From Kappaphycus alvarezii (Eukaryota > Rhodophyta > Florideophyceae > Gigartinales > Solieriaceae): a stretch of 64,000 nucleotides of DNA. The position numbers and the translations under genes are program-made. The stretch is from NCBI GenBank assembly GCA_002205965.3, contig NADL03000036.1, positions 310,001 through 374,000 on the forward strand, read 5' to 3'. Below the pieces are notes generated by a model, which ran no database searches, was not told the DNA's origin, and saw only the letters and a program-made list of their open reading frames with translations. The number at the start of each line of letters is the position of its first letter. Position 1 is the first letter of the stretch. Below, piece by piece: positions 48,586 through 59,285 of this stretch.

Positions 48586-50262
48586 TTATCTCACCATCAC
48601 AATGTCGTCAATCTTGAGCAGTTGACGCACACATTCGGTTGCAAGCGAGAGGGCAGAGCTGAATACCAGGAGGGGCATCACGACATTCTCATCACTGATA
48701 TTCGTGACGGCTCCTTTGCGAACATTGATACCTGCCCCAGACTCACCGCGCGGCATGCCGACGACGAAGCTCAGTCACAATCTCCACGGGAGGCAGTCCG
48801 GCATTCTCTGCGAGCGTGAAGGGGATAACATTCAGGGCCTCGGCATATGCTTCGATACAGTACGCCTCCATTCCACTTGACGCCTTTGCTGCTCTTGACA
48901 ACAATACCGACACTTCCGGTCTCCGGTGCGCCACCGCCGGGAATAAGGTATTGTTGGTGTACGATTGAACGAACGACACAAAGCGCATCATGTAATGAGC
49001 GCTCAGCTTCATCCAAGACAAGGTTATTCGATCCCCTTACCAAAATCGACACCGTTTCTTTGGCAGCCTTGGTGACGCCGGTCATCTTGACCATCTTTTC
49101 AGTGCCAAGGGATACCTTCCTCGACCAGATCAACTTTGGCCAACTTGTCGGCCGAAAAATTTTCGATGCCGGCAATAGGAGTCAGGCCCAGACTCCTTGA
49201 AATAAACTCAACCTCATCTCTCTCGATATCCTGCACGACCATAATCTTCATCTTGGCCAAAAAGTGCAGGCTCAAGTCGGTTGTTGCGTCGCGAAGTATA
49301 CTTTTCTGAATCAACAACACATTGCAGCCAGCAGCTTTAATCTTCTTGCACAAGCCCAGTATGTAGCTTCTCTCCTCCCTCATGATGCGGTCAATTGCGT
49401 TGTAATCCTGGACAACGACGGAATTCTCAACATCTGTTTTCGGAGGACTGAGACAAAACTGAATCAATGCAACCTTTGCATTCTGGACTCTAGTGACAGC
49501 GTTCGATCCTCCCTTTGCGACATCCTGTGTGAGAATAAGACCATCGACCATCTCGGTGTCATCAATGGTCCCCCAATCTTCTTGACTGTGCGAATATTCT
49601 TCAAATCGACAAAGTCGGCTGACACACGCTTGACACCATTCTCAGTTCCCACCTTTGCCCCACCCTTGACAGTCAACACAGCATCCACGGCGATGGGCGC
49701 AAGCAAATTAGCATACTGCCACACCACCTTTGAATTCAAACTAGTCGTAGCAGCCTGCACCAAAGCCTGGCGATCATCCAAATTAACAGGAACAGCCATT
49801 TCCTTGACAATATCCAAACTCTTGACCAAAGCGACCTGAAAGGCATCACTCACAGCACTAGGATGAATGCCACTAGCCAACAAATCCAACGCGGCGGTCA
49901 ACAAGGCACACACAAATAACGACGACACTAGTAGTACCATCGCCCGCAACGACATCCTGCGACCGCGACAACTGCACCAGCATCTTGGCAGCCGGATGTT
50001 CCACCTGCATCTGCTCAAGAATAGTAGCACCATCATTGGTAATCAAAACACCACCATTTGCATCCTGCACCATCTTATCCATACCGCGTGGCCCAAGCGA
50101 CGTGCGCACAGCATCTGCCACAGCCTTTGCCGCGGTGATATTATTACGTCGTACATCCTTTGCCTTTTCGGAACTATGCGCGCCGGTCTGTGCGGACGCG
50201 GACGTCGTCGCGGATGCACTGCCGTTTGTCATTGTGTCGGTGGGGCGTTGCACAGCAACCAT
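48586..50262 (-). CDS. CCT4: T-complex chaperonin subunit delta (CCT4)
   Basis: CCT delta is one of eight subunits of the cytosolic chaperonin that folds actin and tubulin with ATP. The whole chaperonin can be followed. The apical-equatorial start has [35 protein letters not shown] and the ATPase GDGTTS near 49940. [17 protein letters not shown] follows near 49880, then [26 protein letters not shown] and [20 protein letters not shown] in the apical domain. [20 protein letters not shown] and GGGAPE come next, and the end is [11 protein letters not shown] then stop. The delta assignment rests on the subunit-specific KILRD/SILRDA and IDDIVMVR-type end. The start could instead be the second Met (50232). 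Single-base frame changes fall near 49915, 49571, 49114, 48919 and 48750, going both ways. No intron is needed. Confidence 0.95.
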
Positions 50263-50732
50263 GTCAGTGGGTGTGTGATGGATGCCGAGGTGGCTTTTGT
50301 GTGGATTAGGGGTGGTGGAGATGGGGCGGCAGAGGGTCGCGAAGGGGCGCGGGCGAAGATGCGGCGGTTAGCAAATTGGTAAATAAAAGAAGCGAGGTTG
50401 TTGCGCGAACCGGATCGGAGGCCGAGGGTTGTTTTTACAAAAGTACCACTTTGGTTTGATCCGGTTGACACACGCTGGAATGACCCAGTTGCCTCTATTT
50501 TAGTATTGCTAAATTTCGATTATTTTCAGACCGTATTGGATGGAACACCGAATGTCACGTCGATGTGGTTCGCCGGCAGTTCAAACGCAGTCTTTGGCCG
50601 ACAATTTCGCGCCAAAACACCTTTTATCGACTTTGCAGCAGAAGTGAAGGTGATGTCGACATCAAGCAGGTCTGCGATGCAGCACTGCGCCGTGCCACTG
50701 CTTGATGCCGCGCAGCCAACACATGACAGACC
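50263..50732. other. Intergenic stretch upstream of CCT4
   Basis: This is probably the CCT4 promoter and leader, possibly shared with the weakly supported plus-strand gene that follows. Open frames here (for example 50398-50877 on the plus strand) are not family-like. Confidence 0.4.
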
Positions 50733-51868
50733 ATGGACATGGCCCACCCTTCCCATTCTACGGCAACACCAATCAACTCACGTTCCCCATATTACAGTAA
50801 CAGTGATTCATCGTTTGAATCCTGTCCCTCTTCCATCCCTTCCCATCAACCCCAGTCCACCACTCCCAAACTCATGAAACACACTACCCACTGCACCACG
50901 TCGCGTCCCCGCAACACACTCACGACATTGCCTCCCCGCAACAAGCGCACAACCGACGTGCCGCTCAAAACCCTGACAAAAACCCTGCCACTTCCTCATA
51001 AACTATAACCACGCCACCAAAACAAGGCCCTGCCGCGAGGCACACGTCCAGGTTTTTCTTTACATTGTTAAAGTCCTCTTCCAACGCAACAGCACCGCAC
51101 ACACATTGCACATCGTCCACCACTGCTATACAACCTGCACGCCTACAATTCCAAACCTTGACCAATTTCTCTCGATATTCCAGTCCCACCTCTTAAAATT
51201 CCACCCCTCCATCGTAGCGCCTTCCCCTGGAACCTGCTACCTGCATCCCTGTCTATTGCTGCATTCTCAATCTACCCAAGTTTACAAACATCCGTCTTAT
51301 CGCCCCTCACCTCCCTCGTCTTCCCCCAACACCCCTCTCCCATGTTTCACAACACCACCTCCTCACAAATCCATCACTCTTGCTTTGCAACCGGCAACGC
51401 CATGTTCTTACCGCCGCAAGCTCTTCATCTTGCTTCTTCTTTGTACACTTCTGCAATGCCATCCTTTCCTCAACATCGGATCGGAACGTTCGTAATCTTC
51501 AATTCATAACTAGCTAATTACGCATCCAGCTCTCGCAGAAACCTTCTGCTGAGCTCACGCTTCAAGCTGTCCTTGGATTCGTTAATGCCATTCGGTACAC
51601 TCTCACATCCCCCAACCTGCTCATCTTCCCACCCAAATCCACAAAAATATTAGAAATCACCGACCTCGTCCACAATATTGCAGCAGATCACAACTATGGC
51701 ACGAGTTCCAGCTACGAACATCCCACAAATGTTATCAGCATCTCACACTCCAGCAGAACGCATATCACAAGGTCAAAGCCAAAACGGCAAGTACAAGGCA
51801 AAGGGATCACAAAGCAACCGACAGCCCAGACATCGCATCCACGAGCAAACCCAGCGGCAAACACATAA
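50733..51868 (+). CDS. Possible unknown gene, Ser/Thr/Pro-rich start
   Basis: A coding-like path begins at MDMAHPSHSTATPINSRSPY, rich in Ser, Thr and Pro. From about 51000 to 51500 it passes through helical, hydrophobic stretches such as AHVQVFLYIVKVLFQRNSTA and NLDQFLSIFQSHLLKFHPSI. It ends in a better-looking block with TLQAVLGFVNAIRYTLTSPN and KILEITDLVHNIAADHNYG (about 51550-51700), with a stop at 51866. The frame changes several times. No family is recognised. The gap of 65 bases to the convergent G3BP-like gene would suit the compact gene spacing here. It could be partly chance, since the region is C- and A-rich. Confidence 0.35.
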
Positions 51869-51932
51869 GAGACAGGCACATCACCAGAAGAAAAGCCTCC
51901 GACAAGACAAACTCCCATATCCCAATACTATT

Positions 51933-53420
51933 TTAACTCATCGACGTAGACGCCGGCCTATTGCGACGCCCACCTCTCGTGCCCCCACGACCTCCGCGCA
52001 TGTTCCCCGTGCGCCACTTGTGATTGTTCGATCTCTTTTCCGACACCAGCAACTGTCTCCCAGCAAACAAACCCTCATTCCTCGGCCCATTCGACCAAGC
52101 AGCCACTGCTGCTCGGACACCCTCCATTTCATACTCTAGAAAAGCGATTCCCTTTTGAGCCTTCACTTCAACATGACGCAACTTGAAACCGTACTGACCA
52201 AACTCCGACTTCAATTCCATCGCCAACGAGCGTGGATCCTGTAGCATTTCCGGGTCGAGCGTCGACAACTGCACCACTGCAGACGGGCCAAACGACCTCT
52301 GATGGCCGCCTCGACCTCCGATGTAATTCTGGCGGTGACCATTCTGCACATTGCTCGGCCTCTGTGGCTGTCCACCCTGACTGTGCACCGTGTTTTGAGT
52401 GGGCATCGGCTTCCCATCCTCTGTCGGCGGGATGTTCTCCACCTGGTCACTCATCCCTCTCACGGTTACGTCATCTCCCTTGGACGGGGCCACACTCACC
52501 CCATCCACAACCTCTTTTGCAACTTCTTCCTTTGACGAGACAATAGACGCCCAAGTCTTCTTTATCGGAGGACTGCGAACGACATGCTCCTCCTCCACCT
52601 TGCCGTTTGGCAACTTGGCCACCGCCACATGTTCGGTGTCTTCAACAACAGGCTGCGACTCCGTGTTACCGACGTCATCCGAGGCCTCTTCCGGCTGAGG
52701 TTCCTCTGGATACCATTGACATCGTCCTTCTTTACTTGCTCAACATCCGAGACCTGTTCAGGCTCCTCCTGTTCAGACGGTGCATCTGCAGTGCCCTCAG
52801 CAACGACAGCGACGGGCGCTGGCGGGGAGGCGAGGGTGAGGACTCTGCTGGATCGACAACAGAATCACGCACGTCGTCTTTATTCTTCTGGACAAGGTGC
52901 TGGTCGACCTGCTGAGGAGGAAGATCATCCGGCTTTTCCTTGTGGACTTTCTCTCGGGCACAGGCGGCTCGACCATTGCCTTCTTCAACTCGGGAGGTTT
53001 ACCTGGCATATTGGCATCGGCCAACTCGACAAAGACATCATTGCGACAATAAAAATGATCCTTGTGACTATCCATCCACTTTTCGAGGACAAATGTCTGC
53101 GAAAACAGAGCTTGTTCACCATCTTTTTCAAAAGTTCCGAGAACCAAGACGACATAGCCACCAGAACGGGTCTGCTGGACAGACAAGGAAGCAATGTTAG
53201 CGACAGGCTTACCAACAAGAGGAATACGGGTGGCCATGTCTGAAATCTGAGACAAACCAGTAGCAGTGTGGGAACCATGGGTCAATTCCGAATCGAGACC
53301 GTAGAGTTTGGGAAGCGATTCGGGTAAACCGGAAATGACGCGATAATAGACTGAGACAAAGCCCTCGGCGACCTGCGTAGGAACAGGAGAGGCGCGATTC
53401 GGAGCAGGCGGGGTGCCCAT
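51933..53420 (-). CDS. G3BP-like protein: NTF2-like domain, RRM, RGG tail
   Basis: G3BP/Bre5/Nxt3-type proteins bind RNA, nucleate stress granules and in fungi partner with the Ubp3 deubiquitinase. The N-terminal NTF2-like domain (about 53400-52990) starts VAEGFVSVYYRVISGLPESL and includes GYVVLVLGTFEKDGEQALFS and FSQTFVLEKW. The middle is acidic, Glu/Val/Pro-rich and disordered (about 52980-52500), with the KTWASIVSSKEE motif typical of this family. The RRM (about 52260-52020) has AMELKSEFGQYGFKLRHVEV and the RNP1-like KGIAFLEYE. The tail is RGG-rich (MRGGRGGTRGGRRNRPAS). Frame changes occur only in the disordered middle, between about 52980 and 52620, about three times. The stop at 51933 and start at 53420 are well supported. 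Confidence 0.9.
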
Positions 53421-54722
53421 GATTGCGTGCGAGATGACTTTGATTCAAGAGGCTTTTTACGTGGGTCTTGACGGGAGTGTTTGTGGAGAATATATTATGG
53501 AGTTGTGGGAAAAGGCAGTAAATAAAGTTTTGAGGAAAAGAAAACGAAGAAAGAGTGACAAGGAGTAATAATCACGAGAAGCAACGGAACGCGGGGAAGA
53601 AAGTGGAAAATGAGAGAAAAGGGAGAAAGGGAAATGAATAAAGGAGGAAGCGATGAGAGGTTGCGGAGAATGGGATGAGGGTGATTGTGAAGCAAGAGCG
53701 TTTGGGGATGAAATAGGTAGAAAGAGGGAGGGGGGGGGGGAAGTAGAAGGAAGAGAGATAGGAAGGAATCACGCGTGGAGAGGACGGGGGGGGGGGGGAG
53801 GGAGGGGAAAGAAGGAAAGGGGGATGAAGGGGAGGAGAGGAAAGGCGGTGGGAAGAGGTGGGGGTGGGGAAAGAAGGCGAGTGGCGGGGACCGTCGGCGG
53901 AATCGGTGCGGTTGAGGGAAGGGTGGTGGATTCTGCGGGATGTTGAGAGGTATGTCGCGTGTGCTTTTTTTTTTCCGGCATATAACTCGCTCTTTGAATA
54001 TATTGTACACTGTAGAGAGAAATGCTACTGTACCGAAACAAAGTGAGCTATTTCTGTCAAGCAGGACAGGCTTGCGGTGAGTTGATGTTCATCTTTGATC
54101 AATGCCTTGACAAACACGGCGGAAAGAGGCTCTTTGCCACTTCATTACTGTGCAGTCTTTGTCGTAGTACGTATTTTATTTATTCATAAAAATATAGTAC
54201 AATCTAATTACTTGGAAGGAGATACGATGCGAGTAGCGTACAGTAGACTTTTCCAAAACAAAACCCTGAAATGTCCACCAAAAAAAATCAAACTTTTTTA
54301 TGAAGAGGCTCAATATAGGTGGATATTACCCACACTCGTCTACAAGAAAACCGGCCAAAGCATCCAAAAGTGGTATCATGAGAAATTTGCACATTACTGT
54401 ACAGTACTGTACCAAAAAAAAAATGGCCCAAACGGACCAATAAAGGGCCCAAAGTGTAACTCCCGCCTTGCCCGAACCCCGAACCCACTTTATCCCCGAT
54501 TCAATTAAATTTTACAACATTCCGCTAAAGTTGACATCAACAACTTCATCAGCAACCATTGGCCACCAACACCACAACGACACGTAATCCTCCTCCACTC
54601 CACTCTGCACCCATCCCTATTCAATTACCTCAAACCACCCCTTCCCCTTCAACTCTCCGCCCACCCCACACCCACCGAAATAAAAAAAACCCTCCCATCT
54701 CTCCCCCTCCTCAACCCATGCA
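53421..54722. other. Divergent intergenic region with long purine tract
   Basis: It lies between the starts of the G3BP-like gene (-) and the RAA-x-FE repeat gene (+), so both promoters should be here. The left part is the purine tract described separately. The middle is AT-rich. A GTACAGTACTGTAC palindrome lies at about 54396-54411. The right end (54560-54720) is C-rich leader. No gene is seen. Confidence 0.6.
53500..53940 (+). repeat. Purine-rich (G/A) tract with long G runs
   Basis: About 440 bases are overwhelmingly A and G on the plus strand, including runs of ten or more G near 53731 and 53788. On the minus strand it is a pyrimidine tract directly upstream of the G3BP-like gene. Strings of G runs could form quadruplex or triplex DNA. 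Long frames on both strands here are low-complexity artefacts. Confidence 0.9.
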
Positions 54723-55910
54723 ATGTCCTCCATTCAAGACCGAATCCGCCGTCTCCAATCCGCAGATGCCCATCCCCCATCCAAACCCCCCTCTCCACCC
54801 AAACTTCCCTCCCCACCCCATCCACACCTTCAAACCCCTCCCAACTTTCCAACCGTGCCGCTCAATTCCAACCCCCACCCCTCACCCACTCTTCCTCTTC
54901 ATCCTCCCCCCAAATTAATCCCTTGAACAGACGTGTCGAAGCCTTACAAGCTGGAGTCGATGCAGGCCGTTTGCAACATCGTGTCAACCGCATCCAACAA
55001 GCCACTCACAATACACACGTCGGTGGCTTGGTTGATGGAAAAATGGCCATTTTTGAGAATCGCCCTGGTGAAACTGGTGTCGTGGAACGTACCGTCGGTA
55101 CTTTGGAAAGGGTAGCCAACGATAAAGCGAATACAAAGGCCGCATGGAATGACCCTGGTGTCGTTGTTGCCAAATTGGGGTGTTTGAAAAGGATGAGGGG
55201 GAAAAGGGAAAGCATGTGCTTTCGGGAAGGAAGGCTATGTTTGAAGCGGGAAAGCCCGATGCGGATACGGCGTCTTTGGCGAAAAAGACGGCTTTATTTG
55301 AGGCGGTACAGCAGGACGAGGCTGATGTCATGCCTCGTGTAACACAGGAAACGCCATTGTTGAACCGGGCCGCAAAGTTTCAAATGACCAATCGGAGAAT
55401 GGGAAAAGTAACGCGGATGATGAACAGGAGACGGCATTGTTGAAAAGGGCGGCCATTTTCGAGCACGGAATGGCTGAAATGGAGCGCAAGGAAACGCAGG
55501 TAAGGACCAGGTGGGACAAGTAGATGAGGAAAAGGGTTTGTTGCAGCGCGCGGCAATGTTTGAAGGACAGCCGCCAAGGGAACAGGAGCAACCAATCAAG
55601 AGAAAAGAGAGTGGATTATTGAAACGAGCAGCGTTGTTTGAAAATGGGAAAAGGGGGTAAGATATCAGACGAGGCCGGAAAGAATGAGCGAATTGCTGTC
55701 GACGCGAAAAGGGTGGAGGGGAAAGTGGAGGACAGAGGGAAGGTTGGGAAGGAGAAGAGCTTGGTGGACGAGTTGAAGGAAGTCAAGGCGATTAATGAGG
55801 CGTTGGTCGGGAGGCTCATAGAGTTGAGCGGGGCGTTTCGTAGGCTTGAAAAGAGTCGCGAGGAAATGCAGGAGCGGTTGAAAAAGCTCGAAAGCTCCCA
55901 AGCGGCTTGA
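54723..55910 (+). CDS. Unknown protein with repeated RAA-x-FE motifs and coiled coil
   Basis: I do not recognise the family. It begins MSSIQDRIRRLQSADA, then a Pro-rich linker (about 54770-54910). Next is a helical stretch RRVEALQAGVDAGRLQHRVN with a block MAIFENRPGETGVVERTVGT. A run of short repeats follows: KAMFEAG, KTALFEAV, LLNRAAKFQ, LLKRAAIFEHG, LLQRAAMFEGQ and LLKRAALFENG, between about 55230 and 55645. The C-terminus is a charged coiled coil (VDELKEVKAINEALVGRLIE and RLEKSREEMQERLKKLESSQ), open from 55638 to the stop at 55910. Short helical repeats with a conserved F-E resemble peptide motifs that dock onto a common partner. About five single-base frame changes separate the blocks. 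The promoter side is C-rich. Confidence 0.6.
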
Positions 55911-56302
55911 CAAAGGCAACGCACGTGGGGGACAACAGTGGCAGGCTCTTTCGAGCCATCGCCAAGGTATGCGGAAAGGGAAAGCAGTCAAGTCAAAGTA
56001 GAGTATGTAGAGCGGTAGGAGACGTGTAATGGTCATACTTAACAATGCGGTCCTGAGCCGCGCGTGTCGGGAGCGCCGTCGCGTCTCGGCAGTCTGGAGC
56101 GAGACAAAGCGCGTTTGTCAAAGACGGATGAGGACCGCGAGGCAGCTAGGTGTAACCTCCGAGGCCACAGATTTTCAGTTTGATTAAATTTTTAACTGGT
56201 TTTATTCCCCGATCTGAATGCGCAACTCGCGTCATCCGCCCGCCTCCCTCAACCACTCTTCCGCCCCATCCGTATCAACCGAGCGCTCCAACCCCCCACA
56301 CC
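55911..56302. other. Intergenic spacer with peroxiredoxin promoter
   Basis: This mixed sequence between two plus-strand genes turns C-rich just before the peroxiredoxin start. No gene is seen. Confidence 0.6.
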
Positions 56303-56910
56303 ATGGCGTTCATCTTCACGCCCAACGCAGCCAGCATCTTTCGCCACCGCCGCCATGCAACCCCGGCCACGCATCCGCTCCATGCGTCACCGCGCGTTGG
56401 CCTCCCGCGGTGCACCCGGCGTCACACCATGTCGTGGATCCCACGTATGAGTGCCGGTGTGGGTTCACCGCCGGTGGACTTTTCGCTTCCCATTACTGAC
56501 GGTTCTACGCTGACCTTGTCGGAGCTTTTGGCAAAATCGCCAATTAGTATCATTTACTTTTATCCCAAGGATGCTACGTCGGGGTGTACTGTTGAGGCGG
56601 GGATTTTAGGGATTTGTTACCAGAGTTTGAGAAATTGGGCGCTAGTGTTGTAGGGGTAAGTCGGGATAGTGTGGAAAGTCATGAGGCTTTTGCGAAAGAT
56701 CTGGGGTTGACGTTCCCGTTGATTGCGGATGATGGGACGTTGAGTGAGGGGTATGGAGTGTACAAGTTGAAAAAGTTGGGGGACATGGAAATTATGGCGG
56801 TGGAACGATCGACTTTTGTGATTCAAGGAGGAGTGGTGGTGAAGGAATGGAGGGGAGTCAAGTCGGGCGGGCATGTGAAGGATGTGCTGGAGGCTGTGAA
56901 GCTATTGTAG
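56303..56910 (+). CDS. PrxQ/BCP-type peroxiredoxin, probably mitochondrial
   Basis: Peroxiredoxins of the BCP/PrxQ class (yeast Dot5) reduce peroxides with a peroxidatic cysteine. The start MAFIFTPNAASIFRHRRHAT opens an Arg/His-rich, acid-poor leader of about 50 residues that suits mitochondrial import. The catalytic domain begins SPPVDFSLPITDGSTLTLSE and has the active site FYPKDATSGCTVEAG (peroxidatic Cys in SGCT). It continues LLPEFEKLGASVVGVSRDS, LIADDGTLSEGYGVY and ERSTFVIQGG. The usual resolving cysteine five residues after the peroxidatic one is Gly here, so the enzyme may act as a one-cysteine type. A single base appears to be missing near 56601 (before FRDLLPEF); the rest is intact. 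Total about 203 residues, normal for the class with a leader. Confidence 0.93.
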
Positions 56911-57285
56911 GAGGGGGTGATTGTTATTTGGTCGTTTTGAGGTTTAGTTATCCACGAAATGTTGGGTTGAGGGAAATAAACTAGAGGCTCTTATGTTAAT
57001 CTTATTGTTGGTTTCACCACTAGGTCAGATAAAGCCGGAAATTTTGGGTTGTTTAACATTTGGAAAGTAATGTCATTCCCTGAAGTGAGGCCACATACGT
57101 ATTCCATTTGGGATTAAGGCGAGTGGGTGTAAGCATACACAGTAAGAGGTTAGCAGCCTGCCCACGTCACTTTAAAAAGGTGGGCTGGGGTCCAGCCATA
57201 GGGCAGGCAGCACTACACATTGATGTCATTGCGGCGTGCCTTAGAATAACAACCTCTTCAACCTTTCCATATGTCTCCATTGTCC
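56911..57285. other. Intergenic spacer between peroxiredoxin gene and LINE
   Basis: No gene is seen. The right part may be the 3' tail of the minus-strand LINE, but no poly-A or short-repeat tail is evident. Confidence 0.5.
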
Positions 57286-58900
57286 TTACTGCTCATTCAA
57301 CGCCACTTCGCTTGGCAGCGCGTAGGCATCCGGGTGCCAACCTCCGAGGGTGGAGATGGGGACGGGAATACGTCTACGTTTGGCACTATTCGCGATGAAT
57401 GACTCGTATCTCCTCACTTTCGCGGATTTCGCTATACTGAGTAAGGCCAGCGGTTGAACTTGCCAACTCTCCTGCGGGAGGGTGCCAAGGGGTTGACAAA
57501 AGTGATGTCGAAAGAGTCCGTGCCGCCGGTATGCCCATGGCGCTAATATCGGGTCTGGTGCAGTCAAGCCCTTCTCGCGGTTGCACGACTGGGTGTCGAG
57601 CTGCCGTTTTCAGATGAGTGGCCAGTAGATCGACGTGACGGTCGTGATGCCGCGTCCTTTGGCTTTTGTGCAAGCAATGAAGGAGGTGGTCGCCGAGACC
57701 GTCGAGCATTTCGGGGCAGCTCCCATTGGGCATGATGTCTGCGGGGCGAAACGTGGGACTTGACAATAGTACTGAAACCACAGCGAGAATTCTCGCGGTT
57801 CAGTATTTGTTGTGAGTCCCGGAAATGAGGCATAGTACACCCATGCTTTCGCACCGGAGAGAGCTGCGGAGGCCCGAAAAGCCTGCCTCCTGTTTGGGCG
57901 AGGGGTAGCTCCTCATGCACTCTTTCGAGGATCGCATCCGCCAAGGCCTTCTGCGATGGGGTTTTGCTGGAGCAGAACGCACTGAACGGGAGAATCGTGG
58001 ATTGCGTGCATGAAAGGGACCAGGCTGTGTGGGTGTCCAAGGCGTCTTGGTATGTTGCTATATCTCTGATAAAAGGGGGCAGAAGGGCCGCGCACAACTT
58101 GTTTGACGCCGAGCTGGAAGAGACGAAGGCAGCGGCTGGAATGGACTTTGCATATGTGAATCCCACCCCCAGCGATGGTTGTTCCGTCGTCAGCTTGACC
58201 GGGAGCTGCAGTTGTCGAAATATATCAGAATCGAGTACTGCCCCGGCTAGTGTCCGCACGCAGCTCTCCACCATCTCACTCTGTGGCGTGCATGATGGTG
58301 GCACCACGCGTAACAAGTAGGCGATGTTGCAGATATCGAAACAGTTGCACCGAAGCTGGAAAGAGATCTGCGTGTCCTCGAGGTCGATGATGGTGTCGAG
58401 GAACGGCTTGAAACCCTCGACGTGAGCTGTGAAGTACTTTTGCGTAAGGTGTTTGGAGCCAATTGGAGCGTTGAAACCGACTGTGGCTTGACTGTACTCC
58501 TGGGTGATGCCTGGTGGGTACAAGCTTTGTACTGAATGTTGCGGTGGAGTAGGCCATCATATTTGGCATTTGGGCACGGCCAGATGTGGTCTCCTGCATA
58601 TTGCGTCTAACGAGGGGAGGATGCGCAACGCGGTAAGAAGCTGGTGGGGTACGATGATGTATCCATGGCCATGGTACCAGAGTTGAAACAGCAGGTTGGC
58701 GATTTGCTGTTCCTATTCGTCCATCATCGCAGAAGAGGAGTACAGAGTGCAGCGCCAGGTCGAGCAGGAGTAGACCGAGGTTGTTGTCTTGTTGCGTACC
58801 TAGTTTGCTTTGGATGATCTGACCAGCAAACCTTACGAACGCAGGGTCATGCGGGTGACAATAGGTTACCCATGGGAACAGCTTGAGCAACAAGAACGCT
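57286..58900 (-). mobile_element. 3' end of a LINE with restriction-like endonuclease (minus strand)
   Basis: From right to left there is RT thumb sequence (PKCQIWWP-like near 58570). Next is a connector with LRCNCFDICNIAYLLRVVPP (about 58360-58300), typical of this non-LTR family, then LQLPVKLTTEQPSLGVGFTY and AAAFVSSSSA. A CCHC-type knuckle follows (CPEMLDGLGDHLLHC near 57700). Last is the PD-(D/E)XK-type nuclease: RPDI near 57550, a D-I-T-F-like strand, KSAKVRRYESF near 57410 and ISTLGGWHPDAYAL near 57340. A single frame is open for 319 codons (58523-57567). The remainder carries about four frame changes. The truncated 5' end is typical of LINE insertion. It sits between two host genes. 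Confidence 0.82.
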
Positions 58901-59285
58901 GGTCGGTGAGTGTTGTTTGTTTAGCGAAGCTTCTCGAGATCGCACTGTCAGGAACTGTAATTATGCTATCACAGTGGTCGATAAAGAAGCTCCCATACTG
59001 TACACTACTGTACTTTACTGTAAAGGGCGAGTGGAAAACGTACAGTGCATGTACAGCGCAGTAACTGAATAGCAACGAAAGAAAAATCAAAAACCCGCGA
59101 AATGCGGCGCTCTGATCACGCTGATCATAATATGCGACCTAAATTTCCGATACGACTACCACCCCGGCCACGCATCCGAAAGTCGTATCGACCATCCCCA
59201 CCAACCGACCATAATCCATCTCCAAGCCCTCCCCTTCCCTCGACAACACCACCCTCCCCGCTCCAACCCTCCCTGTCATGATCCA
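58901..59285. other. Intergenic spacer, promoter side of the RING-BRCT gene
   Basis: It contains GTACAGT-type motifs near 58996-59065 and a C-rich leader from about 59150. The RING-BRCT gene could start further upstream in this stretch, at an ATG near 59102, but the sequence there is not family-like. Confidence 0.5.

Noticed and set aside
48586-50262. Programmed ribosomal frameshifting as the explanation for five frame changes in CCT4
   Set aside because: The shifts go in both directions, share no common slippery site, and similar changes occur in all neighbouring genes.
53495-54041. Long Pro/Ser-rich and Gly/Arg-rich frames on both strands
   Set aside because: They arise from the purine tract; low complexity on both strands is expected by composition.
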